NCBI GenBank assembly: GCA_036768485.1
Contig: JAVLUZ010000142.1
Location: 6,402,006-6,466,005, forward strand
DNA from: Mermis nigrescens
Lineage: Eukaryota; Nematoda; Enoplea; Mermithida; Mermithidae
Direction: 5' to 3'
DNA: 64,000 nucleotides
The notes under the pieces are model-generated. The model saw only the letters and a list, made by a program, of their open reading frames with translations, ran no database searches and had not been told where the DNA came from. The translations under genes and the position numbers were made by a program. Below are positions 33,217 through 58,496 of the stretch, one piece after another. Position 1 is the stretch's first letter, and every line of letters starts with the position of its first letter.

Positions 33217-33438
33217 AATCAAGACGGAGCTGGAAAAAAGCCCATTCCTGACAACAAACATCGTCGTCAAGTCGCACCAAAAAGACTTAGGCCAGCTAAG
33301 CGAATGCGAGAAATTATAAGAAAGTTGGTGCGTGAAAACATGCTGGAAAAAGGGAAGCCGCTTCAGCGAATGCCGCCTAAAAGCCGCAAGAAAGCAATGC
33401 ACCGAAAGTCCAAACGACAAAAGCCAAAACACTCATGA
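33217..33438 (+). CDS. Basic terminal exon, copy 2 (unrecognised gene)
   Basis: After a TATAAG acceptor it reads NQDGAGKKPIPDNKHRRQVA, continues with RPAKRMREIIRKLVREN and ends RKSKRQKPKHS before TGA (73 codons); AATAAA-type sequences follow at 33439. About a third or more of the residues are Lys or Arg. It shares the NxDG-KKP-NKHRRQ pattern with copy 1 but is longer. It could be a secreted heparin-binding tail or a nuclear basic tail; the sequence does not decide. Confidence 0.45.
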   Translation, partial: NQDGAGKKPIPDNKHRRQVAPKRLRPAKRMREIIRKLVRENMLEKGKPLQRMPPKSRKKAMHRKSKRQKPKHS

Positions 33439-33639
33439 AATAAATTGGAATGTTGTGTGTTTTTTCTTTCACACATGAAATAAATTGAAATGTTATTGTT
33501 TTCTCTTTCTCAGGGATATGTTTAATATGTGAATAGAACGAATGGCACCTAACAAGTAAAAGATCTCTGTGTTTGATAGCTTCTGTGGGCGTATGTATAT
33601 GTACATAATAAGTTATTATATCGTTAGGTAGCGCGTTTA

Positions 33640-34565
33640 CCTACATATCCTTGGGTAACCCCAACGCATGTATGTCCCCCTCACAGCTATAACGTGACAC
33701 ATCTGGGAAGTGCAGTTCTTCAAAAGATAAGATAGTAAAAGAAGATTAAGCACTCTTTTGTTTATACTCAATATTGAATTTGTTATGAGCGTGTAGAGTT
33801 TTGGCGTAACGTTATAACAAAAATCGGACGATTTTCTCGCCCAGCTTGTACACAGCTTCGGCACTGAACGCGTCATTCAATTTAATGGTATAGAATTATA
33901 AGGAACAAAATCCTATATATGTGTCTTTTTCTGTTTTTCAACCTTCGCATTAGTTCTCGAGTAGGAAGTGTAAAGAGTGAAAGACCACATTTTGGTCGAC
34001 TTTTGGCATTGTTTATGTCTGCCAGATTTTTCGTATAAGAGTTCTGAAAACCTATTTACGGAAAAGTACCTACTACGGTTAAAGGGCTACACGATGAACT
34101 CAACCGCGTTCGTATAAAGACAAAAGGAATTAGTTCTAGCAGTTTAAAGTTTAGGTGGTGGACAAAAAAACGTTTTTACTTTATCATAAATTGTCAGCCG
34201 CTCCGGTAATTAATCGGGACGTGTGAAGAAGTACAAAAGTAAAGTACGTCCCAAGGGTTACACGTCGCGCCTGGCTGGACACGTTTGTTTAGAATCGATA
34301 CAGAGTTCATAAAGTGGTTTGAAGTTGGTTAAAATGCGTTTTTGACCGTTTTTTGTCTGTCAACTACTCCGGTTATGAATCGGATGGTGCGAACTACTCT
34401 AGAAAGAAGGTACATGCCAGTGGTTACACATCGCACTTGGTTGCCTTTCTTTACACTCAATCCTGAATTAGTGTTGGAATGCGTAAATTTACAACTTCGG
34501 GGTGAAAAAATACGTTTTTGGCAGATTTTTGTCTGTAAACTTCTCTCAAATCTTGAGTTATTGTA
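33640..34565. repeat. Diverged tandem array, left block
   Basis: Several units of very roughly 150-180 bp share the order TTTACACTCAATCCTGA, GTGTAAAG-like, AAAACGTTTTT, GTCTGTCAACTACTCCGG and GGGTTACACGTCGC. The same units recur at 39590-40580. No coding frame is maintained. Confidence 0.6.
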
Positions 34566-34682
34566 GAGGTGTAGACTTAAGTCTGAAAATCATTTTACTC
34601 CGAGAGCGTTGCGAAACGTGAATTTTTTTCCATATGTTCTCCGTTGAGTCAGGATTACGAATCTGAATGTTTTCTTCGCACT

Positions 34683-34852
34683 TATAGTCTGTTTCACATG
34701 ACTTCGTGCATGAATTCTAAGAATTTTCGTCAACAGTAGGCTGAGGGTTACGATATTTATATATCACATCAACGCTATAATCGCAATCTGTCAGCTTATT
34801 GCCGTAGATAGTTTTAAAATTTATGACTGAAGTTGTGTGAAACAGACTATAG
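34683..34852. mobile_element. Small hairpin MITE (TATAGTCTGTTTCACA), copy 1
   Basis: Ends TATAGTCTGTTTCACATGAC and GTGAAACAGACTATAG are inverted repeats around a partly palindromic centre (CGCTATAATCGCAATCTG). Two further copies lie at 38013-38189 and 41846-42007. Confidence 0.72.
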
Positions 34853-34863
34853 TAATTATATAA

Positions 34864-35512
34864 ACTAGCAAAGAAAAATGCTCCGATGGAACAAAAAAGG
34901 TAGATATACTTGAATTTCTTCATTGTTAAGGATGTAAAAGGAGGGGACTAGGGAAAATTTCCCTATATGCGCAGAAGCCGTAGGAATGTGCTAAACAGTT
35001 AGATTTCCCTAAACAACGCAAAAATCGAAGTATATTCTGCGGTATGTGAAAAGTGAGTGTGTGGTCACAGAACGTTCTCAAGTGTTTCGCAGAAGAGCAT
35101 TGAAGACACTTCCATGACTATTAAATAATCAATGTATTATTTATTTAATGAAATCTTGACCTTCCACAATGCTCTGGCGTAAAAGATAATAGTGTAAACT
35201 TTACACCAACATGGCCAACTCAATAGTTTGGATGAAAAACCACAGAAAAATTTCTTTAAATCTTCCGAAATAAAGTAATCAAAATACTCGCCATCGGAAT
35301 TACTACGGAAAATCTGCAGAAACGCGCAAGTGCCGCGGAATATACTTCGATTTTTGCGTTGTTTAGGGGAAGTCTAACTGTTTAGCACATTACGATGGCT
35401 TCTGCGCATATAGGGAAATTTTCCCTAGTCCCCTCCTTTGACATTCTTAACAATGAAGAAATTCAAGTATATTTATCTTTTTTGTTCCATCGGAGCATTT
35501 TTCTTTGCTAGT
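34864..35512. mobile_element. Foldback element 1 (about 178-bp inverted repeats)
   Basis: The left arm 34864-35042 starts ACTAGCAAAGAAAAATGCTC and ends AAGTATATTCTGCGG; the right arm 35334-35512 is its near-exact inverse, ending TTCTTTGCTAGT. Unique spacer about 290 bp. No clear target duplication is visible. Confidence 0.85.
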
Positions 35513-35555
35513 TCCTTCTTTTATTTAATATTTTAGGCCATATATCCAGCTCCGA

Positions 35556-36840
35556 AATTCTAGGGGGTGCAAGTAGCTGAAGAAATTTCATCTTTCGTCT
35601 CGAACCCTTTACACTAAAATGATCACAGATCAAGAAATATTGCATTAAAAGAGAAAAAATTTTATCTTTCGATATATTGTAGCCCTCTACATTAAAAAAC
35701 CAATTGTACAGCACAGAAACCAAAATTGAGTTAGATAAACTTCAGGACACGCTAACCGTAAAAAACCCGTATACTTTACACTTTTGTGCAAGAATCATTG
35801 AGTGTAAAGAAATTTTAAGTTCAGTTTCGTAATCTACAACTCAGGGGCAACATTTTTAAAAAAATTGGCCCTCCGCAAATTGTTTGATACCCAATCCTCT
35901 GGACAGAAAAGTGCTTCTCAATGTAAACTTTACACTTGTGCTAATAATGCAATATTGGGTGTATAGAAACTTAATAAACTAGGATCTGTAACGCTAAGGT
36001 CAGAGCACATTTTAAGAATAATTAGCATGTTCCGCCTACTTGGCGGCGTAGCTGTAGAAATTTCGTTTTTCGTCTCAAACCCTTTACACTAAAACGATTA
36101 CAGATCAAGAAATATTGCGTTGGAAGAGAAAAAATTGTTCTTCGAGATATTGTAACCCTCTACATTATAAAACTAATTGGACTGCACAGAAACCAAAATT
36201 GAGTAACATAAGCTGAAAACACGCAAAGAGTAAAAAACCCATATACTTTACACTTTTGCGCAACAACCATTGAGTGTAAAGAAATTTTAATGTCACATTC
36301 GTAATCTACAACTCGGGGCAACATTTTTAAAAATGAAATTGGCCCTACGCAAATTGTTTGATACCCAATGCTCTGGGCGGAAAAGTGCTTTTCAGTGTAA
36401 ACTTTACACTTGTGCTAATAACGCAATATTGGGTGTATAGAAACAAAATAAAGTAGGATCTGTAACGCTAAGGTCAGGGCACATTTTTAAGCATAATTAG
36501 CATGTTCCGCCTACTTAGCGGCGTAGCTGTAGAGATTTCGTTTTTCGTCTCGAGCCCTTTACACTAAAACGATCACAGATCAAGAAATATTGCGTTAAAA
36601 GAGAAAAAATTGGTTCTCGAGGTATTGTAACCCTATACATTATAAAACCAATTGGACTGCACAGAACCAAAATTGATTTAGATAAGCTGAAAACACGCAA
36701 AGAGTAAAAAAACCCTTATACTTTACATTTTTGTGCAACAACCATTGAGTGTAAAGAAATTTCAAGGTCAGATTCGTAATCTACAGCTTGAGGGCAGCAT
36801 TTAAAAAAATTGGCCCTCCGCAAATTATTTGATTTTTCGG
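35556..36840 (+). repeat. Three tandem units of about 475 bp
   Basis: CCCTTTACACTAAAA followed by the ACAGATCAAGAAATATTGC motif recurs near 35605, 36080 and 36556. Each unit also has TTTACACTTTTG, GTGTAAACTTTACACTTGTG and CATGTTCCGCCTACTT. An inverted copy lies at 38640-39150. Confidence 0.82.
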
Positions 36841-37059
36841 TTTACACTTTACACACTCATTGCTAACTCGGTATTGAGTGTAAACAAGAAAAAAATGGTA
36901 CATCGTGTTTCTTAATTATCTATCATTTATAAAAACCGCACCTCCCAGGTGTGTGCCGTTGTTGCTGTGAGGTGGGACACAAAATTCACACTCGCTGTGA
37001 TAAACATATAAGAAAAAGGTGGCCAAGTATATTATAGGTAGCGCTATCGCGCTACCTAT
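36835..37059. repeat. Left arm tip of a large inverted repeat
   Basis: From TTTTTCGGTTTACACTTTAC to ATAGGTAGCGCTATCGCG, repeated in reverse at 38432-38663. The tip (37034-37059) is itself an almost perfect palindrome, ATAGGTAGCGC / GCGCTACCTAT. Confidence 0.75.
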
Positions 37060-37492
37060 GATTTCACTCTGAAAATTGACTTCAATTCCAGAGCGATATG
37101 GAAGCTTGATTTTTTCAAGCTTTATTTAACGTAAGGATTAAGAATCTGACTTAGTTTTCTTTACATCCAACAGTTGTGTAAAGTATACACTAAAGATAAA
37201 CTTTTGTTCCAGAGCGTTGCAGAAGCTTAATTTTTTTAAATGTTCTACGTAACGTCAGGATTACGAATTTGAATGTAAGTGTTCCTTACACACAGTAGAT
37301 ACGTACAGGTTGCACTGAAAACATTTGATCGGTTTAAATACATAAGGTAAGGTTGTCTTGTTTAAAGAATATAATAATGATGTTTAGAACAATATTGTTT
37401 TCCACGTTCTTGGACTGCTGTCACTATTTTAGCATGTTACCGTGCGTGTTTATTGACTGATTTACTTGAATCTTGCTTATTTTAAAAGTAGG

Positions 37493-37660
37493 GTACTAGC
37501 GAAGAAAAATGCTCCGATAGAATAAGAAAGGACGAATATACTTCGAATTACGCATCATTAAGGACATAAAAGGCGGGAAATAGGGAAAAGTTACATATGC
37601 CTTGTAGGAATATGGTAAAATTTGGGAAAGCCTGCAAAATCAGAAGTAGAATGCGGCAAA
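37493..37660 (+). repeat. Decayed half of a foldback element
   Basis: TACTAGCGAAGAAAAATGCT to AGAAGTAGAATGCGGC matches the left arm of the foldback elements at 34864 and 40603; no right arm is present nearby. Confidence 0.65.
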
Positions 37661-38012
37661 ATCTCAGGTTAAATCTTTTTGGTATGACAGAATGCGGGTT
37701 AAGTTAAACCCAAGTTTAAAGTCGGGTAACATCTAGTGTTAAATGTGGTATGACCGAAAGCGGGTTATGCAAAATGTGGATATGGCTGATTTAACCCGAT
37801 ATTTTTATCCTGCTCCGCAGGCTTAAATCTCGGGTTGCCTATCTTATTGCATTACTAGCCATATGTACATGTTTTGATCATGCTGATTTGAGACATTAAT
37901 CTGTTGTTTCAAACGTAGAGCAAACAGAAAAATCAGTGCGATGCTACCGGTCAAAACAATTTTAAACGCTCGAATTATTTCGAACATAGTATACAAAAGG
38001 TAATCAAATCGT

Positions 38013-38189
38013 TTATAGTCCTCACATAACTTTGGACATAAATTCCAAAAACTTTAATCGACAGTAAGTCGACAGATTACGATAATTACATATCAGATCA
38101 ATCCTATGGTCGCCACGCCATCTGTCAGCTTATTGTCCGAGATTAATTTTAAAGCTTATGCCCAGTCTTTGCGAGAAATGAGCTATAGT
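38013..38189. mobile_element. Small hairpin MITE, copy 2
   Basis: Diverged copy of 34683-34852 with TTATAGTCCTCACATAAC at the left and CGAGAAATGAGCTATAG at the right; the centre CGACAGATTACGATAATTAC is conserved. Confidence 0.55.
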
Positions 38190-38431
38190 TACTGATTCAG
38201 ATTGAGGAAGATCTTATGTTATTTTTAATGGTTCTCTTCACTTTTATTTCCTCACTAATTATATTTATTATTCTGACCGATTTAAATTCTCTTATTTCCA
38301 TTGCATATGCATACTAAGCAATCTTTGATGAATCATTTACACTATATCTTTATTGCACATATATTTGGCGCCACGGATTGGTTCGCAGCATGTAGCATGT
38401 GATTTTGCAGTTCAAATATGCATTTACTATC

Positions 38432-39150
38432 ATAGGTTGCGCGATAGCGCTACCTATAATATACTTGGCCTCCTTTTTTCTTATATGTTTATCACAGCGA
38501 GTGCGAAATTTTTCTCCCCCCCTCACAGCTATAACGGCACACATCTGGGAGGTGCGGTTTTTTTTAATCGATAGATAATTAAAAAATTCGATGTCGGTTT
38601 TTTTATTTTTGTTTACACTCAATACCGAGTTAGCAATGAGCGTGTAAAGTGTAAACCGAAAAATCAAATAATTTGCGGAGGGCCAATTTTTTTCAAAATG
38701 TTGCCCCCAAGCTGTAGATTACGAATCTGACCTTAAAATTTTTTTACACTCGATGGTTGTTGCATAAAAGTGTAAAGTATACGTGTTTTTTACTCTTTGC
38801 GTGTCCTTCAGCTTATCTAACTCAATTTTGGTTTCTGTGCAGTCCAATCAGTTTTATAATGTAGAGGGTTGCAAAATCTCAAAACTGGATTTTTTTGTTT
38901 TTCTTATAATGCAATATTTCTTTATCTGTGATCGTTTTAGTGTAAAGCGTTCGAGACGAAAAACGATATTTCTTCAACTACTCCGCTAAGTAGGCGGAAC
39001 ATGCTAATTATGCTTAAAAGGTGCCCTGACCTTAGCGTTACAGATCCCAGCTTATTTTGTTTCTATACACCCAATATTGCGGTATAAGCACAAGTGTAAA
39101 GTTTACACCGAGAAGCATTTTTGCGCCCAGAGCGTCGTAGATGATGAATT
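38432..39150 (-). repeat. Right arm of the large inverted repeat
   Basis: Starts GCGCGATAGCGCTACCTATA and reads as the inverse of 36835-37059, then continues as an inverse copy of one 475-bp unit (TAGGCGGAACATGCTAATTA; CACCCAATATTGCGG). The spacer between arms is about 1.37 kb. Confidence 0.75.
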
Positions 39151-39445
39151 TTTTTAAAATGTTCTCCGTAAGGTCAGAATAACGAATCTGACCTTCAAAC
39201 TTTTCTACAGCCAGTGTTTGTTGAGGTATGAAGAGGTGAACGTTGAATTATACCTACACCTATTTTCTAATGCCGATAGATAACTCCGTATTGCATATTG
39301 TTTGATCAGATTTTCCTTATTTCAGAGGTTTTTGACTCTCTTTAATAAATAACTACTTTTATCATCATAAATGCACTATTCTTAAACTTCAGTAGAATGA
39401 TAAATATTTTTCAAAATAGTATAATCAAGCTGAAATCTCCCGATA

Positions 39446-39535
39446 TGCCGAGTTGGCGCAGTGGTTGACAACTCCGTTCTCGGATGCGGTCTTAAGAAAA
39501 GGATGATGGTTCGAATCTTCTGAATGCTGTCTTTT
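39446..39535 (+). ncRNA. tRNA-like sequence with Pol III boxes (SINE head or tRNA pseudogene)
   Basis: TTGGCGCAGTGGTTGA (near 39453) fits the tRNA A box and GATGGTTCGAATCTT (near 39507) fits the B box. A run of Ts follows at 39531, a possible Pol III terminator. The T stem and acceptor stem do not pair well, so a functional tRNA is unlikely. Spacing of about 55 bp suits a tRNA with a long variable arm (Ser/Leu type) or a SINE derived from one. Confidence 0.45.
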
Positions 39536-39589
39536 TTATTTTTTTAATTCTCTTGGCAAAACCATGCACTTCATTTGACTTATTCATCT

Positions 39590-40580
39590 ATTTAGGTTCT
39601 GCAGATAGCACTTTTTTGCTTTTTAAATTCCGCCTCAGTTCTCGAATGGGAGTGGGAAGAGTGCGAAAATCTGGGGGTGAAAAGACACATTTTGGCCGAG
39701 TTTTCGACTTGTTTATGTCTGCCAACAAGTCCGGTTATGAGTTTTAGGAAATTTTTTCTGACAGATATGTACTACGGATCAAGGGCTATCTTGTGCTTAC
39801 CAGCAAACTTTTCTACAATCAATACGCAGTTAATACCAGGGTTTTAAACTTTACACTCTAGTGAATGAGTAAAAAAACAGATTTTGTCCAAGATTTCTCT
39901 GCAAATTTTTTCGGTTATGAGTTGGGATGGATTGAATAAAATAGAAATAAAGTAACTTCTAATGGCTACACGTCGAAGCAAGCCGCGTTCAAAAAACGTA
40001 ATATTGAGTTGTTTATGGGGTGTAAAGTTCGAAATCTGAGGTGTAAAGTGGGCGAAAAAAACAGGGTTTTTTCGTATTTTCATTGGTTAATCATATCAAA
40101 TATTTTGCGGAACATAAGTTTGGCACATACAAACGTACTACAATCAAAGGGCAACAAACTGGCCCGAACCGAATTTATTTACATTCAATGGGGCGTTAGG
40201 TTCAGATTTTTAAAGTTTACAATGTGGTGGACAGTGGAAAATACGTGTTTGTACATTTTTTGTTCGCCACTTTCTCTGTTCAGAAGTCGGGCGAGGTCGA
40301 ATAGGATAAAAATAAAGTACTTTCTAAGGGGTACGCGTCACAGCGAATTGCGTTTGTTTACATCAGTATTTAGCTTTTTCGGGAGGTGTAAAGTCAAAAA
40401 ATAGGGGACTTAAACGTGTTTCTGCCTTGTTTTTTTCTGTCAAGTTCTGGGTTATGAGTCTGGACATAATCTCAAGTCTAAAAATGAACCAGAAACCAAA
40501 TGTGATACGCCAGTTTGTTTGCACACAACAGTGGTGTAAAGTGGTTGGCATGTGATATTTATTTTTTTGATGTACTGAAA
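39590..40580. repeat. Diverged tandem array, right block
   Basis: Same unit type as 33640-34565: GAGTTTTCGACTTGTTTATG, CTGCCAACAAGTCCGGTTAT, GTAACTTCTAATGGCTACAC, TTTACATTCAATGGGGCG. Long open frames here (for example 40009-40404) are incidental to the repeats. Confidence 0.55.
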
Positions 40581-40602
40581 TCACGCTAATTAAAAGTAGT
40601 GT

Positions 40603-41371
40603 ACTAGCAAAGAAAAATGCTCCGATGGAACAAAAAAGATGAATATACTTGGAATTGTGGATTATTAAGGATGTAAAAGGAGGGGACTAGGAAAAATCTA
40701 CTTAAAGTCGCAAAATCTGCTAAAAATCACACTTTCTCTAAGCAACGCTAAAAATCGAAGTATATTCTGCGGCCTCTAAAAAAGTGTCTTTTTTAAATAA
40801 TGTTCAAAGTTTCAGATAAGAGTGTATAAACGGAATCTGTAATGTTTATTTTTTTAAAATTGCTGGCAAGTAGCAACGCTGACTAGCTTCGTATCCTGAT
40901 TGATAGAAAACTAAGTGGTATTGTATTTAAAGTTGTTTTATTTTGTTTTGAGCATTAAAGCAAGCAAAGCAGGGGCCGATTGATTAGTGCACACAATCGT
41001 TAAGGGAGTGCTAGTGTACCTACATTTAATCTGTTTCAAGTCATCAAGTCAACTTACGCGTTTCCTACTGTTTTAAACCATTCATTCAATTGGCTTAGAA
41101 AGACTGTCAGTTTACTCAACATCATTTCCCATAGCTACTGCGTAGCTAACGTGCTGCTTTTTCAATCATTTTATGGTTAAATATTTATTTTAATCTGTTG
41201 GCCGCAGAATATACTTCGATTTTTTGCGTTGCTTAGAGAAAGTGTGATTTTTAGCAGATTTTGCGACTTTAAGTAGATTTTTCCTAGTCCCCTCCTTTTA
41301 CATCCTTAATAATCCACAATTCCAAGTATATTCATCTTTTTTGTTCCATCGGAGCATTTTTCTTTGCTAGT
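40603..41371. mobile_element. Foldback element 2 (about 166-bp inverted repeats)
   Basis: Left arm 40603-40772 and right arm 41206-41371 are near-identical inverses (ACTAGCAAAGAAAAATGCTC at the outside, CGAAGTATATTCTGCGGCC at the inside). Same family as 34864-35512 but with an unrelated spacer of about 430 bp. Confidence 0.87.
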
Positions 41372-41845
41372 GATATATGGTCGGTATTGCAAAATAGGCA
41401 TTAACCTAAGATTGTTAATCGTTATAATAACGTTATTTGCTGGATAATGAAGCGTTCTTCTTGAAAGTTTGGTGGATTACTTTTCACAGTGTGGTGTTTT
41501 GATTTTTTCCATCGAAGCGGAAAATTAGAAATAACGTCAATTTCGTTTTTTGACCTTAATATTATGCCAGTGGATTTGAAAGTGCATTTTTAGCTTTAGC
41601 ACAAAATTATCTACCAGAATGTGTACAGAATACAAAAAATTATGAAGAGTGTAATGCTGAAAAATACGTTCTAAAAATTAACGATTTTCAATAACGTTAA
41701 TGTTTAACAACGCTACATTGACCTCGGGTCAAAATAACAAAAAGTCGGATTACCTTGCATTAACCTTGGGTCAGCTTACCCGAGTCGAGTTTAACCCACC
41801 TTCCTGACGGGTTAAATTTAACCAAGGTGAAATTTAACCACAGGT

Positions 41846-42007
41846 TATAGTCTGTGTTCGGGCATAAATTTCAAAAAGTATGCCCGACAATAAGCCGGCA
41901 GATATGCGATTATAGCATTGATTCGATGTATAATTATCGTAATCCGTCGGCTTAATTTCGAAAAAATTCTTAAAATTGATGCCCAAACTTATGTGAAACA
42001 GACTATA
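41846..42007. mobile_element. Small hairpin MITE, copy 3
   Basis: TATAGTCTGTGTTCGGGC at the left and TATGTGAAACAGACTATA at the right; the centre GCGATTATAGCATTGATTCG matches copy 1. Confidence 0.65.
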
Positions 42008-42069
42008 ATAAACCCGAGAATTCCCGTTAGCCCGCGTTGCCATTCGGGCCTTAGTGTGCCAACTTCGCA

Positions 42070-43600
42070 CACACTATAATAAATGGAACCTTTTGTTTTG
42101 TATCGGACATAAGGTGCCACTCCGAAACGTCGTTTTCAGAAAGTTCCTAATTTTTTATTGCGTATCTTAAATACTTTTGTTCGTATAATCCATGAACAGC
42201 GCCTCTTCTAAGACACCGTCCTGCAGACTTTTTTGTCAATTTGAGGTTAAATTTCTAATTCTTCAATGCAATACAGTTTTAAAACTGAATTAAAATATTT
42301 AACATACATATGTACACCTCATTCTATATCCGTAAATGGAGAATAAACGTTTTATTCGACAGATATCGTGGACATTTATGCTAAAATACGCGGTTGCGAA
42401 TAAAATCAATTATAAGACTGGCCAGCCAAATCTGTCAAGAATAAATAATGACATTTATCAAAGCGAATAAACGATCAAAAGAAGTACATACAATATTAAA
42501 GCTATATCAACGTTTATTTTCATACTCGATATTATCAAATTAAGAATTATTAAAAACATCACCTATACAATAATTTGATTTCTGGGTGCGCATGAAATTA
42601 TTATTGAGCATAATTCAGGAAAAAACTAAATAAAAGCTGTAGAACCGCATCTATTCAATGAAAGCCCCGTCCTAGGACGAAATTCGATCACAGTTCGAAA
42701 TTCATCAATTTTTCGTTTGTTCCATGGTGAAAATTTTCATTCTTTGGAAGAATGCAAACCATCAAAAAGTAGGTAGGTGCTTATTTTACGAGTAACCTGA
42801 TACATTGATTGCGTTATTAACAACAGAACAACTATTATTACTCTAACGATTAGGGACCAAAAAAGCACCAAAAATTACATGATTAGGGTCTATCAATTTT
42901 TGACGGGTCTTTCGGCTTCTGAGGTTCCATCCAGACTTTCACACCAAGTGTAAGAGAAGTGCTCATATGTTTGTATGATGTAGATTTGCTTAAAGTTATC
43001 CTCAAACAGCGGATTACTGGGTTACCTATGCGGAGCTTCTGGCGCTACTTCAAAACACGTTCTGAATCCACTGTTGCTCGATAGCTAAAAATTGTGGGGC
43101 CTCTTATATCCCGGCTGGCTTCTCCTTCCCCTCCTCCCCACCAGCCGTCATACACGCTTAAATTGCATGACTATGAAACTATCCACTTATCGAACCAAAA
43201 ATCGAAAAAGTTATTTTTCGCTGAAAGTTCTAATCAGTTTCTGCGAATTGACCCTGTATGTGTACTGGATTTGGAACATTTCTATCTGAAATGCAACGCT
43301 TTGTCAAAAGATTATTTTCAATGTTTCATTCCAGATTCTTCTTTCATCGGAAGTGGCAAAATCTATGCCACTTGAGGATAAGAAAGCTAAATCGCCACAT
43401 TAAAAGGCGTGCGCACATCAAGATGAATTATATTTTCGCCAACTGCTAATAATGACAGCGCGACGACGGAAAATTAGATTGATCGAAATTCAAAACTTAG
43501 GCAGCATGAGCAAACGAGCGAAATAAGAATATTTTTCGCGTAAATTATATGACGTCCTTGAATCACCCGCAAAAAAATAAAATACTAAAAAATAGCAGCT
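42070..43600. other. Intergenic sequence below the kinase gene
   Basis: No repeat family and no recognisable exon. A plus-strand open frame at 43094-43375 reads KLHDYETIHLSNQKSKK and DPVCVLDLEHFYLKC, with ordinary amino-acid composition but no family match or clear splice sites; I do not call it a gene. Confidence 0.4.
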
Positions 43601-43606
43601 TTTTTA

Positions 43607-57147
<13,541 letters not shown>

Positions 57148-57372
57148 CTATAAGAAAAGGTAAAAATGCAAAATTTCTAGGGCATGACGCGGCTGAGATC
57201 AAACGATGTGAAAAAATAGCTGAAAAGAACAACCTATACAACGCGACATTACGTACGCACGTGTCTGAAGTATGAAATTTTCGCGCGTTTTGTCAGTTGC
57301 AAATCTTTTTTCTTTTTTCTTTTTTTGCCACGGCGCCATTGGAAGAGACGTCGATGTTGGGCGGCCTGGGAC

Positions 57373-57775
57373 CAGACATGCACAACATGGGAATCTTGGG
57401 GAGTGAAAACAAAAACTTTTATCTAAAGTGCCTTTTTGGCTCCGAAACGGTAGAGAGGCGTCAACAACATCATTTTCAGCGTTTCTGACGATTCTCTATC
57501 TTTCTAAAGCATGAAAATAAAAAAAAATCAGAAAAATATCATGAAAATTTGAGAAAATTGGACAGAATATGGTCCAAAAATGAGTACATTGCTGAAAGCA
57601 AGGATAATTTAATATTTCTGAGTCAAAAGATAGTTAAAAACGCTTAAAACAGCACCTTTTCTACGAATTGTCCGGAAATTCGCGAATTCTGGAGGGTGAA
57701 AAAATTTCTGAGAAGGAAGGGGGTTGGTAATAATTTTCTGGGGGCTGAAACCCCTTCCTCCAAGAACGTGTAAGT
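57373..57775 (+). repeat. Repeat family A copy
   Basis: From GACATGCACAACATGGGAAT to TCCAAGAACGTGTAAGTA. Block order matches 31003-31368 (TTTCTGACGATTCTCTATCT, TTAAAAACGCTTAAAACAGC, GGGGCTGAAACCCCTTCC). It lies just upstream of the kinase start exon. Confidence 0.7.
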
Positions 57776-58496
57776 ATGAGATTGATCGCATATAGCTCTC
57801 GAGGTTCTGGGGATTTATGAGTAAACCGAGTTGTAGATGTTAAGAGTGAGTCAATTCTATAGGCAAGGAAAATCAGTACACGCTAGAAGGGTTTTTATGA
57901 GTAAAGTTTACTTATATACTCCTAGTTCCTAAACTTGTAAACATCTGTAACAGGCCCTGGTTGGCGGAACGCTAAATTTCTCTATGGAACTGCATAAAAA
58001 AATATATATAAAAGTCGAAAAAGGATATTTTCGAACATTTTCCTCAAAGTCTCATCTCTATTTCTACGACTAATTAACTTATTTTTAAAAAGTTGCGATT
58101 TTCGTCCATTACGTGGCTTATTTATCACTGGCCTCAATTTACTTAAGTGGAACGATTTTTATCCATTAAAAACGTGTATTTAATGCATATACCTGACAGA
58201 AAGTTTTCAGATAAGCTTGCTTTACCCGACCGCTCAATTTTGAGGTTAGAAGGATCATTGGAACGAATTTGTGGACAAAACAAAAATGAGATAACACGGC
58301 AGCAAGCAACGTGAGTTGATGACCTGACCGGAAGGGGCAGAAATTGGAAGATAAATTTGATCATCAGCAAAACCGATTTCGCTACGTTTTCCCCAAGTAT
58401 CAATTAGCATATAGTCATGCGTGAATAAATTCGAAGAGAGACATCTGCTAGAAAGCCTTTTGGATAGGAAAAAAGCTTAAAAAAACGAAAAATTAC

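Noticed and set aside
33043..33432. 129-residue minus-strand open frame
   Set aside because: It is the opposite-strand shadow of basic exon copy 2 and of an inverted family A repeat.
40009..40404. 131-residue plus-strand open frame
   Set aside because: It lies across diverged tandem units of the 33.6-42 kb repeat zone; equivalent positions in the other units are not open.
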